NCBI GenBank assembly: GCA_964017155.1
Contig: OZ024858.1
Location: forward strand, 24,540,687-24,604,686
Length of the DNA stretch: 64,000 bases
Direction: 5' to 3'
From: Oasisia sp. SBJ-2009
Lineage: Eukaryota; Annelida; Polychaeta; Sabellida; Siboglinidae
Under the pieces are notes generated by a model. It was given only the letters and a program-made list of their open reading frames with translations. It did not search any database and had not been told where the DNA came from. Below are positions 1 through 11,500 of the stretch, piece after piece; the stretch's first letter is position 1, and every line of letters starts with the position of its first letter. A program made the translations under genes and the position numbers.

Positions 1-206
1 GGTCCGGGAAGGGGTCGCAGCAGTCGTATGCGAGCGCCGTTCGCAGTCGACCGATCAATTTGAACCCAGGGCTGCCGGAGCTCGACTCCGATGACGCAGA
101 TCTGACGGCATCCGAGCACGGCCAGCCAAACCCGCTCGACCTTCTGAAGAATCTGAACATCAAGGCGTCGCCGGGAACACAGGCGTTTTATCAGTATTTC
201 TCGTAG
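1..206 (+). CDS. C-terminal end of an unidentified plus-strand protein gene (partial)
   Basis: The frame that starts at base 3 is open from the window edge to the TAG at 204-206, giving about 67 residues. The composition is coding-like: GC-rich relative to the following DNA, with a mixed acidic and polar segment (LPELDSDDADLTASEHGQ) followed by a short hydrophobic-helical patch (NPLDLLKNLNIK) and an aromatic C-terminus ending AFYQYFS. The sequence just after the stop turns abruptly AT-rich, as expected for a 3' UTR. No splice acceptor is visible before the edge, so this is the last exon or part of it. I do not recognise the protein. A short C-terminal tail of low complexity, such as that of an RNA-associated or regulatory protein, would fit, but this is a guess. 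The gene converges on the large minus-strand gene. Confidence 0.6.
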   Translation, partial: SGKGSQQSYASAVRSRPINLNPGLPELDSDDADLTASEHGQPNPLDLLKNLNIKASPGTQAFYQYFS

Positions 207-385
207 ATGTTTTACTCACAGCACAGATCCTCACGAAACTTTGTGTAGTCGCGGTAGATTTTAGCTTTAATTTTGCACGTTTCTCTTCGTATTGTACAGG
301 TTGTAATGTCTGTTTCCACCTTGCAATGTAAGTTCATTGTACATATCGTTTCTGCTGAATCTGTGTGTGGGTATCCCCTCATTCA

Positions 386-526
386 GCACAACTTATGGAG
401 CCACCCCTAAAATATGCATTCCCCAATTCACTCCCTGTTGTACAGTCAGTGTTTCTGTAGTGCAGAACTACTTTTGTGTTAATCACAAAGATTTTGCCAT
501 ATGCTAATAGAATGGCCACAACGATG
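386..526 (+). repeat. Direct repeat copy 1 (partner at 3918-4046)
   Basis: About 140 bases beginning gcacaactt and ending near acgatgc are repeated with roughly 85-90% identity 3.5 kb downstream, including the shared blocks ggagccacccctaaaatatg and aatagaatggccacaacgat. Both copies have the same orientation. Either a local segmental duplication or two copies of an unclassified dispersed repeat. Confidence 0.75.
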
Positions 527-1729
527 CCGACATGTCCACATCACATGCTCGATATGACATTAATCGATCGCTTCATTTTGCCCTTGATAAATGTAAAATT
601 AACCGTTTATGATGTACAGAAATAGTTTGCTGTTGCATTTTCCAAAGTGCAAGATATCATCTCCCAGTCAGTCTGGTTGCTTCAGTTGGTGTAGTAAAGA
701 CAACTCTTCATACATGGAGTTTAGAAGGCAGCTGCTAGCTTTTTGTTTACTGCGCACATCGATATCGATGTGGTACAAGGTATTTTAAACGTTTAAATTA
801 TTTTTTGTTATCTAGTTGCATTACGTTCTACACAGGATGCGCCGGATGGTGTTATTTTGTGCCTCAGTTTTGTTCTGCCTCTATTTATTCATGTGAACAG
901 TATGTCTAGTTCGGTATCTGTAATATCAGATATTTTTCTACTGGTGATCAATTTTTATGTTCCTGTATTGCTGACATTCATTGGTAAATGGTACACTGTG
1001 AGCATTGGTCATTTAATGGTAGTGGCAGAAAGATTGTAGTTTGTAACTAGATTTGGATATATTTATTATTTCCTAGGGGAATGTTTCCGCTGAATGGTGT
1101 AAAGTGTACAGGCCTTTCTGTTTTCAAGCAGTCTGCGGATTTTATTCTTCAAGCACAGTAGAATTAGATGTGAATCGTTACCAAGTGTACAGACATGAAC
1201 TGTTTTATACTGCTAGTGTTGCACCTGAAGTGATTTACTATACTGTCGATTGATTAGCATTGAAATGAAGGAACCGTGATCACCAGTAAGAAATAACTGC
1301 AATAGAGTTTAGTTGATGCCTCCTAAACAGCACAGGGTGAATAACAGTGTGTGTTGGCTAATAACCATGAATTGAGCACTTTCTGCCTACTGGTGATACA
1401 TTCAAGCCCAGTTAGAATTGTTGGTTGTTTCTGTTCCACACAAAGCACTTTTAGCAGAGGGTCAAATACTTGTCGCTGTGGGTTGATATTAAATCTTCCT
1501 TGTCCTATCTGTACCTTCGAGCGGTTTAGGGCACATTAACTGTAATGTTGAAGACAACTTCTTTCTTTTCATTTGTTTGAAGCGGTTTCACAGAAAAGAC
1601 AGAAATTGCAGAAGCTGTTTGAAGCTTTGCAAAACAAAAACATTGTGAACTTGCGTGCAAAACTGTTGCAGTTAACTTTTACATTATTTGCACCTGGTGA
1701 TATAAATATGTTAATATTCGCTGTTACAT

Positions 1730-1735
1730 AATAAA
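1730..1735 (+). promoter_or_regulatory. Candidate polyadenylation signal AATAAA
   Basis: Canonical hexamer about 1.5 kb after the TAG of the plus-strand gene, followed by a GT-rich stretch (tgtggtgtgtaatg) from about 1743 that resembles a downstream element. Confidence 0.4.
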
Positions 1736-3917
1736 TATATCACTGTGGTGTGTAATGTAATTTTATGATATCAGGAAATGGGAAAAAAATGGAAAAAGAA
1801 AAAAAGAAAAAAAATGTAAAGTGTCAATTGAAAAATGTGAGAAAAAACTGAACATGTAATGTTGAACATTTTGTTATGTGACTGGCACCGTTTTAGATTT
1901 ATTTTTATACCTGACAGCACAGGGTATTTTACTGTAGGCCAGCGGCTGATGTTTTGGTGAAATACTGTGGGCGGTGCTGTGATGGTATTGTAATGCCGGT
2001 CATGCCATGCCATGCCATGCCGGCGGCATAGGTGGTGGGTGCCATCTGGATGGTATCATGTAGGTTTCACTGGAACATTCAGCGTGTGTGTGTGTGTGCG
2101 CGTGATTGTTGTCGGTTAACTAATCCATCTGAATGCGGGATGGGACAGCAGGCTTTTGAATGCTCTCCTAATGTGTTCAACCATATTAATTGTACCGAGG
2201 CTGGTGAAATCTGCCCGACTCTGTGTGTTTTGAAAGTGGCAATGTATAACTGATACATGAATGAGAGTGGCGACCTAAACGGCACCACTATAAGTAACAC
2301 GAGAGTAACAACATCGCATACCCGCAAAGTCAGGTTTGTCCTAAATTAACCTTATTTGCACTTGCTGACACCGATATTCTTGGCTGCTGTAATGCCCAAT
2401 TATTTGTGGTATTAACGGCGCCAAAAAAAAAAAACTGTTGCTTAGTAGCTTTTATATTTTGTTGTATAACCAGCACATGTTACATTGTTTTGGTTTTAGT
2501 TTTTACACCTGAAATTACAGGGTAATTTACAATAGATGTATGATGCGTTGATGACAGGCATTGATTTGTCTTGGAAACAAACGTCAGCTTTGCATAATAA
2601 CCCCAACTAGAGTGCTTTATAATCTGTTCATCCTTAGTGTGTGATTCTTGAAGCATAGTCGACTTTGTGTGTATAAATGTACGTTTGAAGGTATTCGAAG
2701 CCCTGCAGCATTGTATTATAGGTGCGTAGTTGAGAGGACACGGTAACTGTTCACTTAATCCACGGGACGTGTCCGAGAAAACTGAAAAAATGCAAAAAAA
2801 AATAATGACGTGTACATTTGTAAGCATTCCGTGCTTGTTGTAGAATAGCTGTGATTGCACTGTGGTTGTTGGCGTTGCACATGCACGCATGTTGATGGCA
2901 CGTTGATGCTGGAAACGTGTGATACGTGCATGCTTTCTGTAAGAAGCCGTGAAACGTTTGTGCACACAAGGTGTTTATACATTCCCCTCCACACTGTTGC
3001 GTGAGCGTGTGCACGCGTCCGAGCGCACGCGCGTGTGTGTGTGCACGTGTGCGTGACAATGTGCAGGGGAATTGTTAAGCGAAAATGTGTAAAACTAAAA
3101 AAATTGAGATGTGTTTGCTAGTGTCTGTTCACATTGATATTACTAGTGTTGACACAGTGTTTATTGATTTTATAGATTCTAGATGTATGTGTATCTTGTG
3201 TTGAGTGTCACCGACAGTAGCAACTGTTGCCCTGCCGTCTTGTCACAAGGTTTATTCCTTCTACCCCGATGGCTACTGAAGCTCACTTTCAGATCAAACA
3301 CTATGACTGTATGACCGTCTTTCATAACCCCAAATGGCTATCTTATATTTGCAAACTTCCGTCTTCTTTCTAGTATTGAAATATTTTTAGAAGAAATCCA
3401 AAGTGTTCAAATAACAGGTTTGTTCTGCCGTAGACTCATGAATGCTGCTGCACTTGTCTGAGATTTATCAATAATTTAACACATTGAAGCGTCAAATTGA
3501 CAGTTAACTAAATTTTGATGCCGTAGTGAAAACCGACTTTTAATTCTTGGTGTTATAACGTTTTCAAATCGACCGAGTTGTTCATTAGAAACTCATTCTT
3601 TTTAAGCAAGTTATGATGATCCCTGCACTGAGAGTTTAGGTGGCATAATCTTGCTGAATCTCCCAAAATGTATAAATTACCAAAGGACATCGCAATAATT
3701 TTTTTAAATAACTTGATACAATGCTACTATGTATCAGTGTAACGCTTACACTACAATGGCTATCAGAACAGGCAGTGTGGTGTGGGGTCTTTCTATTGTT
3801 ATTTACTGTCGTTTTAAATTGTTTTAAGCCATTTTTGACCACTCAAGTTCCATACTACATTATGGTGATGGTTGGTGGGTGTTTTAGCTGATACAAAACA
3901 CAACATTTGTTGCACAA

Positions 3918-4046
3918 GCACAACTTGTGGAGCCACCCCTAAAATATGCATTCCCCAATTCACTCCCTATTGTATATTCAGCATTTCTCTAATGCAGAAC
4001 TAGTTTTGTGTAAATCCCACAGGTAATAGAATGGCCACAACGATGC
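3918..4046 (+). repeat. Direct repeat copy 2 (partner at 386-526)
   Basis: Second copy of the repeat described at 386-526. It lacks about 12 bases found in copy 1 between the block after ttttgtgt and aatagaatgg. Confidence 0.75.
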
Positions 4047-4236
4047 TGATGTGTGGTTGAAATAAAACGTCTTGTGCATGTGCTCACACATTTACTACAG
4101 ACCACAAGTTAGCGTTGTATACGACGATGGCTTCAGAGAGAAGCTGAGGCACAGCTGCGACTGTTGCATGCATGATACATGTATTGTGATTTGTTTGTTT
4201 CTTTTTTATTTTAATCTCTCAATTATTAACTGTACT

Positions 4237-4242
4237 AATAAA
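4237..4242 (+). promoter_or_regulatory. Second candidate polyadenylation signal AATAAA
   Basis: AATAAA followed within 20 bases by a GT-rich tract (gacgtgtgtctgtttc). This suits a distal cleavage site for the same plus-strand gene. Confidence 0.35.
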
Positions 4243-5027
4243 TTAATTAGACGAGACGTGTGTCTGTTTCCGTGTTTTAATCATAGATTTCGAAAATCAT
4301 GTCGGCAAAATTCTGTGGTTCCACACTGTGCAAAACTGCAGGAAACAGTTGTTTCCACTAGCGTCATGTATTTATACATTAGAGGGAATAATGTGGTCGT
4401 TGGGAAGTACTAGTTGGTTATCATCCCGGGGGTTACTAGCCTTACATATGGGTGGGGTGTACAGTTTGAAAGTCACATACCATACCTTCGATAAGGGTGT
4501 CTAATATACAAAACATATCCTTGATTTACGGACAAATGTAGGACATTTTTTAAAAGTATTTGACTCCTCGTGGCCAGATGTCCCTGAGTAATTGCAAATA
4601 TTCCAAAATATACATGATAGGTATCCATCCATGAAAGCAACTGTGATAAAAACAGCCTCGAAGAGTCCTTGAAGTGATACCCTTGTCTTTATGGAATTAT
4701 CATTACAGAAACCATACGGACACACACTTGGATTGATACCACTTTTGCATAGAGCACTACAATACACAGCTGCAGGGAATATTATTTTAAAAGGTGATGT
4801 AACATTGATGCTTTTGATTTATTGTCACATCGTGCTGCAGTGGGAGCATAGTGGATAGGTAATGTAAGGACAGTGCTAATGAAATATCAATCATTCTTGA
4901 ACTTTCATTATTTCAATTTGTTTGTGAGAATTATATTACTTTATGCAAGCACCAACCCGAGTCAAAAGTAGCGATGAAAGATGGCCAAAGTAATGACGTT
5001 TATTGCTTATAAAATTGTTAAAAGAAA

Positions 5028-5115
5028 GAAATGTGGGCTCTACTCCCCAAGGCCAGGCTTATGACAGAGCCTCATATGCGTCACCTCCCCCTCAGGTAGA
5101 CAGAGCCCACATTTC
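5028..5115. repeat. Short inverted repeat with perfect 14-bp arms
   Basis: gaaatgtgggctct at 5028-5041 and its exact reverse complement at 5102-5115 flank a 60-base C-rich interior. The 88-base unit could be a small MITE or a stem-loop. It lies between the convergent genes, in or just past their 3' ends. No clear target duplication is seen. Confidence 0.5.
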
Positions 5116-6963
5116 AACATACAACGTATAGTAGCATTACTGCTGTGGTTATAAAACCTTATCATTATTAAGTATTATAATGTATTAATCAATCACACCG
5201 TTCATTCACACCAACCCTAATCTACACTAACCAGATAGTTATTTTACGAATAATTATTTAGCCTACACCTAGACGTGGGGCAATTACGCCACCGGTCACC
5301 GAGCCACATGTGACCGCCCCACCAATTACTATGTGCTTACCATTATGCCCCGATCTAGCCACTTTCGTATCTTCCCAAGCTATGTTAACTTTCTGAAATC
5401 ATAGACTACACAGCCATGCAAACAACTGTCAAACGTCTTATACGAATCCTTAATCCATTGGGAGTTCAGAAAAATGTAAGTGATATGGATATTTACTATT
5501 GCAGACAGTCTAATCCAGTGACATTTTTGTTACACATTTGAGAAGATTTGGCAAGTGTGGTGTCTTAAAACATTTACTGAAACTACAGTATTGCTAAGAC
5601 TAGCCACTAGTACGCTCTGTTTGAGTACGTGGTTATTTGGGTGACACAGTTCACATTTCCGAGAAAAAAAATCATCCAACCCATAAAGAACATATTTACT
5701 ACGTTACCTCCGTGTATTAGTTATATTTATGGAAGACAAACATAGTGTCAAAGGTGAATGCAGATATATCGATGGAATAACAAAGATGGCTATTTATGCA
5801 GACAACAGGGAGAAATACAACCAACATATTTTACTTTTCATCAAATTTTATTCAGTGTCAGTACATCTGACAGTGTTGGAATGACTACAAGTGTTAGCTA
5901 TTCACATTACTGGTCCACATCGGTCACCATAAAACAATTATATACATTTCACTTCTTGCACGAATACTCTTCATTCACAACAAAATATCACAAATGGGCA
6001 AAATATCAATCGCATAACCTAATAAATGCCCTTGTCGTCTTCAATATGATAGTGAAATATTACAGTAATAAAATTATACACACTTATTGAAGTTGACCAT
6101 CGTAAACTGTCTATGATAGGCATGTATCATACATTTCCAGGTATCTATAATGACTGATTGACAGGTGTTAAATGTCTATGATTGACAGGTGCCTATTGTG
6201 AATAGGTGTCAATAACACACCAGTAATAGATAGATGTTAATGATATGCATATCAGAAACAATACTTTAGGTATATCTTGGTTACAGCAGTGTACTTATCA
6301 AAAGTGTAATACCAGGTACATTTAATTAAAAAAAATTATAACTCATCCTCAATCAATTGTTAACTAACATATCGCAATGACTACATATTCGGACACATAA
6401 AAATAATTACATTTTAACTCAGAAAACATTCAGAAAAAAATTCTGTTCCAGAAACAAGTCATTACACTGTGATGTATTTAGACAAGCAAAGGACACATAC
6501 ACATACACATACCTGGGGACCATTTATGTGTGTGGGGACCATTTCACTAAGATAAAGAACTCCTAAAAAGAAAATTCATCCAAAAACAATATCTGTTGTT
6601 AAATTAAATGATTTTTTCAAAATGATATATCCATTGCCATATTACAGTGGACACTATTTCCATGACACACCAGTGACAATGTCCCACTGGCAAGGCATGG
6701 GGTTGACTTTTTTAGGCGTTAGAGATCACTGCTAAGGATCAAAACTGGTTTTAAAGTATAAAATCAGGTTTAAGAGCTCTTAACAACATCAGTGAGATGG
6801 TCCCTGGGTGCCTGAAAATGTACATCAGAATTAGTTTTGAAAACGTCAGTATCTGAATTAATTCGGTCATTATAGTACTGCCTAGACATATGTCAAAATG
6901 CTTTCAGAGCAATTCTACATATCACTTATACTTAATTAATTACTCTGATGTTTACAATGCCAA

Positions 6964-7042
6964 GACTGTCACACCCTAGAGAGACTGTCACACTCTGGAG
7001 AGACTGTCACACTCTGGAGAGACTGTCACACTCTGGAGAGAC
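6964..7042. repeat. 19-bp tandem repeat, about four copies
   Basis: The unit agactgtcacactctggag is repeated head to tail about four times, with the first and last copies diverged. Confidence 0.85.
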
Positions 7043-7159
7043 TCACGCTATGAAGAGACTGACATTTTGTATTAGTTTTAAATCACATAAAATTTAATTA
7101 TACTATAAATGTGCATACATCCAGATATATGCACATCAAAATAATGCATACATACTAGC

Positions 7160-7258
7160 AAGTGCACACACATGCACACACACACACATGCACAATCGCA
7201 CGTGCGTGCACACACGTGCACACACGTGCACATACACACACACACATCCCCCCATACA
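7160..7258. repeat. CA/TGCA-rich simple repeat
   Basis: Interspersed (CA)n and cgtgcacacacg blocks; microsatellite-like. Confidence 0.8.
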
Positions 7259-8320
7259 CAGACCCACCAGCTCGCTGTAAGATAGTAAACAATGAACACA
7301 GACCACCTCAGGCCATTAACCTTAATACTGTTGCATAAACCAGGAAAAGTAATTGGTGTCCTTTAATCACAGCCTGTCCACTTCACACGCCCAGATACAT
7401 ACACACGCACACAATCACACACGCACATAATCACACACTCACATACACACGCACACAATCACACACCCTTTGTACAGTGCTTTAACTGTGATAAACGTGT
7501 TGCTCTAATTAATTATTTCATTAATAAAACACCCAATGAAATGTGCATATGATATCAAACATCTCAAATATACACCATAAAAACAAAACAACGCGCACAA
7601 TACTATTAGTAACGATAGTAAACCAACATAAATACAAAACGTGAAAAATAGTGGCTTATAAAAGAATTATTTGATTAAGTCATTGCTAACAATACAACAT
7701 GTTACATAGCGTATTATTTAAATTGTGTTTAACGATTTGCAAATTTCAGTGGAACAATATATATATATGTAATGGTGCTAACTCATTAGATACATGATTT
7801 TTTACTAGCATACATTTTTCAGTAAACATTTTTTTTTATGTGAAACTTATGTACACAGTGTCAAAATTAACTGTAACTAAAAAACATAAACCGTGGTTAG
7901 TTAAATAAAAGAAAACCTGCCAAATTAGGTAGCAACACATTATACTTAATATACAGCATCCGGCAAATCACAATGAAGCTTTCCATTTGATCTGTGTCAT
8001 TTATGGAAAATTGTGGATATGTTTCGCACCATTCAACATCCTGGCAAATTGTCACAACACAATACAATTTTACGTCATCTCGCAACGATTATTTCACAAC
8101 TTTCATCGTTCTTGAATCAATATATACATACCTTTTTACACGTGTTACACCCGTCGAATTTGAAGTGCCCCCCTTAAAAAGTTCTAACACTCAGACTGGA
8201 ATAACAACCGACCAAACAAACAACAAAAATATCACAACCGATGAAATATCTTAACATTATCGCTCACAGTTGCGACGCCGTGGTAAAGCTGCAAGAATGC
8301 TACCAACGAACGAGCGGGGT

Positions 8321-8509
8321 TCAGGCATCACTTGTGGCATCTGTGTGGCCCGTTGCTGTGTTCTCGCCATGTTCAGTACGACCGGCCACTGTAGACAGGG
8401 TCGCATAGCCCTGGTCGCTGTTTCCACTGTCTGTTTCTTTCATGATGCTGCTTGCCACCAGCTCGGTGCTGCTACCTGGTGTAGACGCAGCGCAGTTAAG
8501 GCCGGAAAT
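8321..8509 (-). CDS. Last coding exon: C-terminal cytoplasmic tail
   Basis: Acceptor ATTACAG, phase 0, 62 codons and a TGA at 8321-8323. The tail is Ser/Thr/Gly/Glu-rich ([20 protein letters not shown], then [17 protein letters not shown] and [10 protein letters not shown]). YATL fits a YxxPhi sorting motif. No kinase or other folded domain is present, so any signalling would go through recruited adaptors. Confidence 0.8.
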   Translation of the reverse strand: MSGLNCAASTPGSSTELVASSIMKETDSGNSDQGYATLSTVAGRTEHGENTATGHTDATSDA

Positions 8510-11500
8510 CTGTAATAAAAGATACGTTCATGATATACACTCGAAGCAAGATCTGTCGGCTGTAAAGACACTAATAAAAAAGAATGTTGTTCTGTTTAAT
8601 ATCAGACCAGACTATGAGCATGTTTTATTCATTTTGCTCATATATTATTTGTAAATGAACATTTTATTTGCTTGTGTGTAATGTGATGACGCACTTCTCA
8701 TCCTTATGTGTTGAAGGATGACACTTGTTTACTTATTGGCAAACATGAGATATATTTACATATAGGTAAACATAAACATTTTATTTATGTATAAATACAG
8801 TGATAACACAATACATATCTAGATATCTATGAATATGTGTGTAAAATACACACTATTTTCGCGTGTATAAATACACACACACACACACACACATAGTTTT
8901 CATGTGTAAAGGGGTGGTACACATTATCTGCTTGTCTGTAAAGATTTCTATCGTTTACATGTGTAAAGGGCTGCCACGGTTTCTACTAGTGTGTAAAGGA
9001 GCACACATGACAAGTTGTTCTGTTGACATTACCCGAGGCGTGCCCAGTGTGGTGTACGTTGGATTCTCAAAAGCAACAGAATCCTCGAACTGTTGCCTTG
9101 ATCGGGTTCTGTTCCTGAAACACATCAATAAGGTATTGAATGTCTTTTGTATCACTAAAGTAAAGACTACGACACTACGTACACATTGTCTCCAGCTTAA
9201 GTTGCTTACATTTATGGCAACTAGTTTAATTAAAGCAAGAACAGCCAGCTCCTAGATTTAATTGTTTTCATTTAATATTAGGTTCTTATGAATACAACGT
9301 GCATGTTGAAGGTTTATTGCCTGCCAATTTGTGGTTAATTACGTGATTAAGCTTGGAACAATGCAATTTTAAAGATTCTGCCTGCAACAGATGGTAAACA
9401 AAACATCCAGTTTCAAAGCAACATTCATTGGCAATAATGCTGAAGTGAGCAGAGTTAACCGCACAATACCCTTTGATGTTTAACTTTCCCACGTTCGAGA
9501 CTTTAGAATTTCTTTTACACATTACTGTTCTGCCAATTCTGGGCAGAGGACTTGGTGCCCTGAATTTAATAACTTTACATACTTCCAAGTTCTTTTCTGT
9601 CATTAAATAGAATGTAAAACACATTTCAAAAATTATATTCTTACCTCATATGACAGAAGAGTGCAAAGCCAACAATTATAACCATCACCATAACTGCAAA
9701 TGTCAACCCGATTCCAAGTCCTACTTTTGTGGTACCTATGGCAAGAAAACATGAAATTAGAAACACAAATATTACGGAACACCAAGTAACAATCATGTCT
9801 TACTGTGTACTTTTTAAATATCATATTTTGATCTATAAGAAAACTGGAAGCTCAGAGGAGTGGAGAGACAAGTTAAGGATATATCAGCCTTAAGATGTCA
9901 ATCTTTCCAGAATTTTCAGTAAAACATGTTATTTATTATTAATTGCGGCAATAAAAACAGAAAACTAATATCATGTAACCACACAGAGTATTACTTTTGA
10001 GTAAGATTATTACACATGTGTTCTGCGTTAATTTTAATCTAGTCATTGCTCCAATGACATTTCTGGTTCAATCTGGGTCACTGCATTTTCACGAGTGAAA
10101 CTGTCTTCATTTCTTACCTCCAAAATGTTGTTCAAAGTAACCTTCCGAGTCTGAAATGTACAAAGAGTTACTGTAGGATCATACGTCAAGGCTGTAGTTT
10201 GTTACTGACACTTGCATTACCGCACTGATGCAACAACTGAGTAACTGGAAAATGTGTACATGTATAATGAATTCTTCTTTGAAAAATTTGAACTTTTTAA
10301 TAACAACCACAAATTGTTATCACAAACATTATGCCCACAACCACTTGCACCTATGGGTGAAACAAAATATCAGGCTATCTCACAACATTTGTTGTATTGA
10401 TACAGTACAAATCAAGAAACCTGTGTTAACGTTTGGAATATTTATCTGTGACTGCCTATGTAATTACCGTTTTTTTAATGATTTTGTACTGACCATAAAA
10501 CAATGTTCTCCCGAGCTAATTCATTAATTTCTCTCGAGGCCACAGGATGATGCAACTCAGATTAGTTTGGACACTTTTTTTTTGCTTTTCACTAAGTACT
10601 TCATGATACCACCACGATACCATGACAACAGTTATGATACTCCCACTATAGTATTTCAATACTAATAACATTATGACAGTAGTAAAACTAGCTTGTAGCC
10701 TCAATTATTACATCCACCGGCACTGTTTTAGTCTGATGTTTCAACGGAGTGACTGACCTTCCGTTGTCACGGTGATGACCTCTGAACTGGGACTGATGAA
10801 GTGTGACGACTGGGCCCGTACATAGATCGTGTAGGTGGTCAGTGAGGTGAGGCCGTCCAGTTTGTAGGTCAGCACGTCAGAGATGTTCTCCTGTAAAAAT
10901 GGTCAGTTTTACTTCAGCGTTCATTTCATAAAGTTTTATTAATAACATTTGCCTGTGTCTTTCGGAAGAGACACTAAACGCCGGTGGTTCCTTCTATCTG
11001 GTGCCTATGCCAGAGGAAGTGAAAGACCCCACACAGGGGGTAAATGTGTAACCTGTAGTAGACTCACAAATTCTCGTTGGATTTTAAACGCTCTGGAAAG
11101 GGCCCCGTCCAGTATCTGGGAGAAAAGGAGAAAATGTACAAACGACTCCATTTCTTTCCAGAACACTTATGTCTGTGTGAAACTGTGCAAAACATTTTGA
11201 ATCTGAACTATATACACATGTCAGTACCACTTCCCTACCACTTGATGGGGTGGGGTGGCTGCAACGAGAACGACCAAAATGGTTTTAGTGACAGTCTCCT
11301 CGACCCCTGGTTATTTTACCTAAAGTAACAATTCATAATCACTTATAATTACATTTCTGTTATTTCTTACACAATTACTTGTTATTTTGCTGCTTGGTAA
11401 TGACTAATGGAATATTATTTTATAATTTGAGCTGTAGGTAATTTGTATGAACATTGCTTTATGTATATTTTTATTGGCTCAATAAACACTTCCGATTCTG

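Larger units (their letters stand above)
207..4260 (+). other. Probable long 3' UTR and downstream spacer of the partial plus-strand gene
   Basis: AT-rich, without a supportable coding exon on either strand. Plus-strand AATAAA polyadenylation signals lie at 1730-1735 and 4237-4242, so the UTR may be about 1.5 kb or about 4 kb long. The stretch also holds a dispersed direct repeat (386-526 and 3918-4046) and a CA/GT-rich patch near 3000-3060. The end point is an inference; transcript data would be needed to fix it. Confidence 0.35.
4261..8320 (-). other. Probable 3' UTR and convergent intergenic spacer after the large minus-strand gene
   Basis: No coding exon is supported here. Minus-strand AATAAA signals (TTTATT on plus) lie at 5847-5852, 4999-5004 and 4818-4823, so the 3' UTR could run 2.5 kb or more from the stop at 8321. 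The stretch holds a 19-bp tandem repeat near 7.0 kb, CA-rich simple repeats at 7.16-7.25 and 7.39-7.46 kb and the inverted repeat at 5028. Confidence 0.35.

Noticed and set aside
8321..8480. Internal acceptor CAGGTAGCAG in the last coding exon
   Set aside because: It would let the membrane exon join directly in phase, but the pyrimidine tract is poor and the NPTY exon with the upstream ATTACAG acceptor gives a complete and better solution.
9515..9575. Alternative cytoplasmic exon after ATTCAG near 9,566 ([12 protein letters not shown])
   Set aside because: It would also take phase 2 and leave in phase 0, but it leaves an intron of only about 80 bases and has a weak donor. The exon at 9033-9114, with strong sites, a basic stop-transfer stretch and FENPTY, fits far better. 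A rare mutually exclusive exon cannot be excluded.
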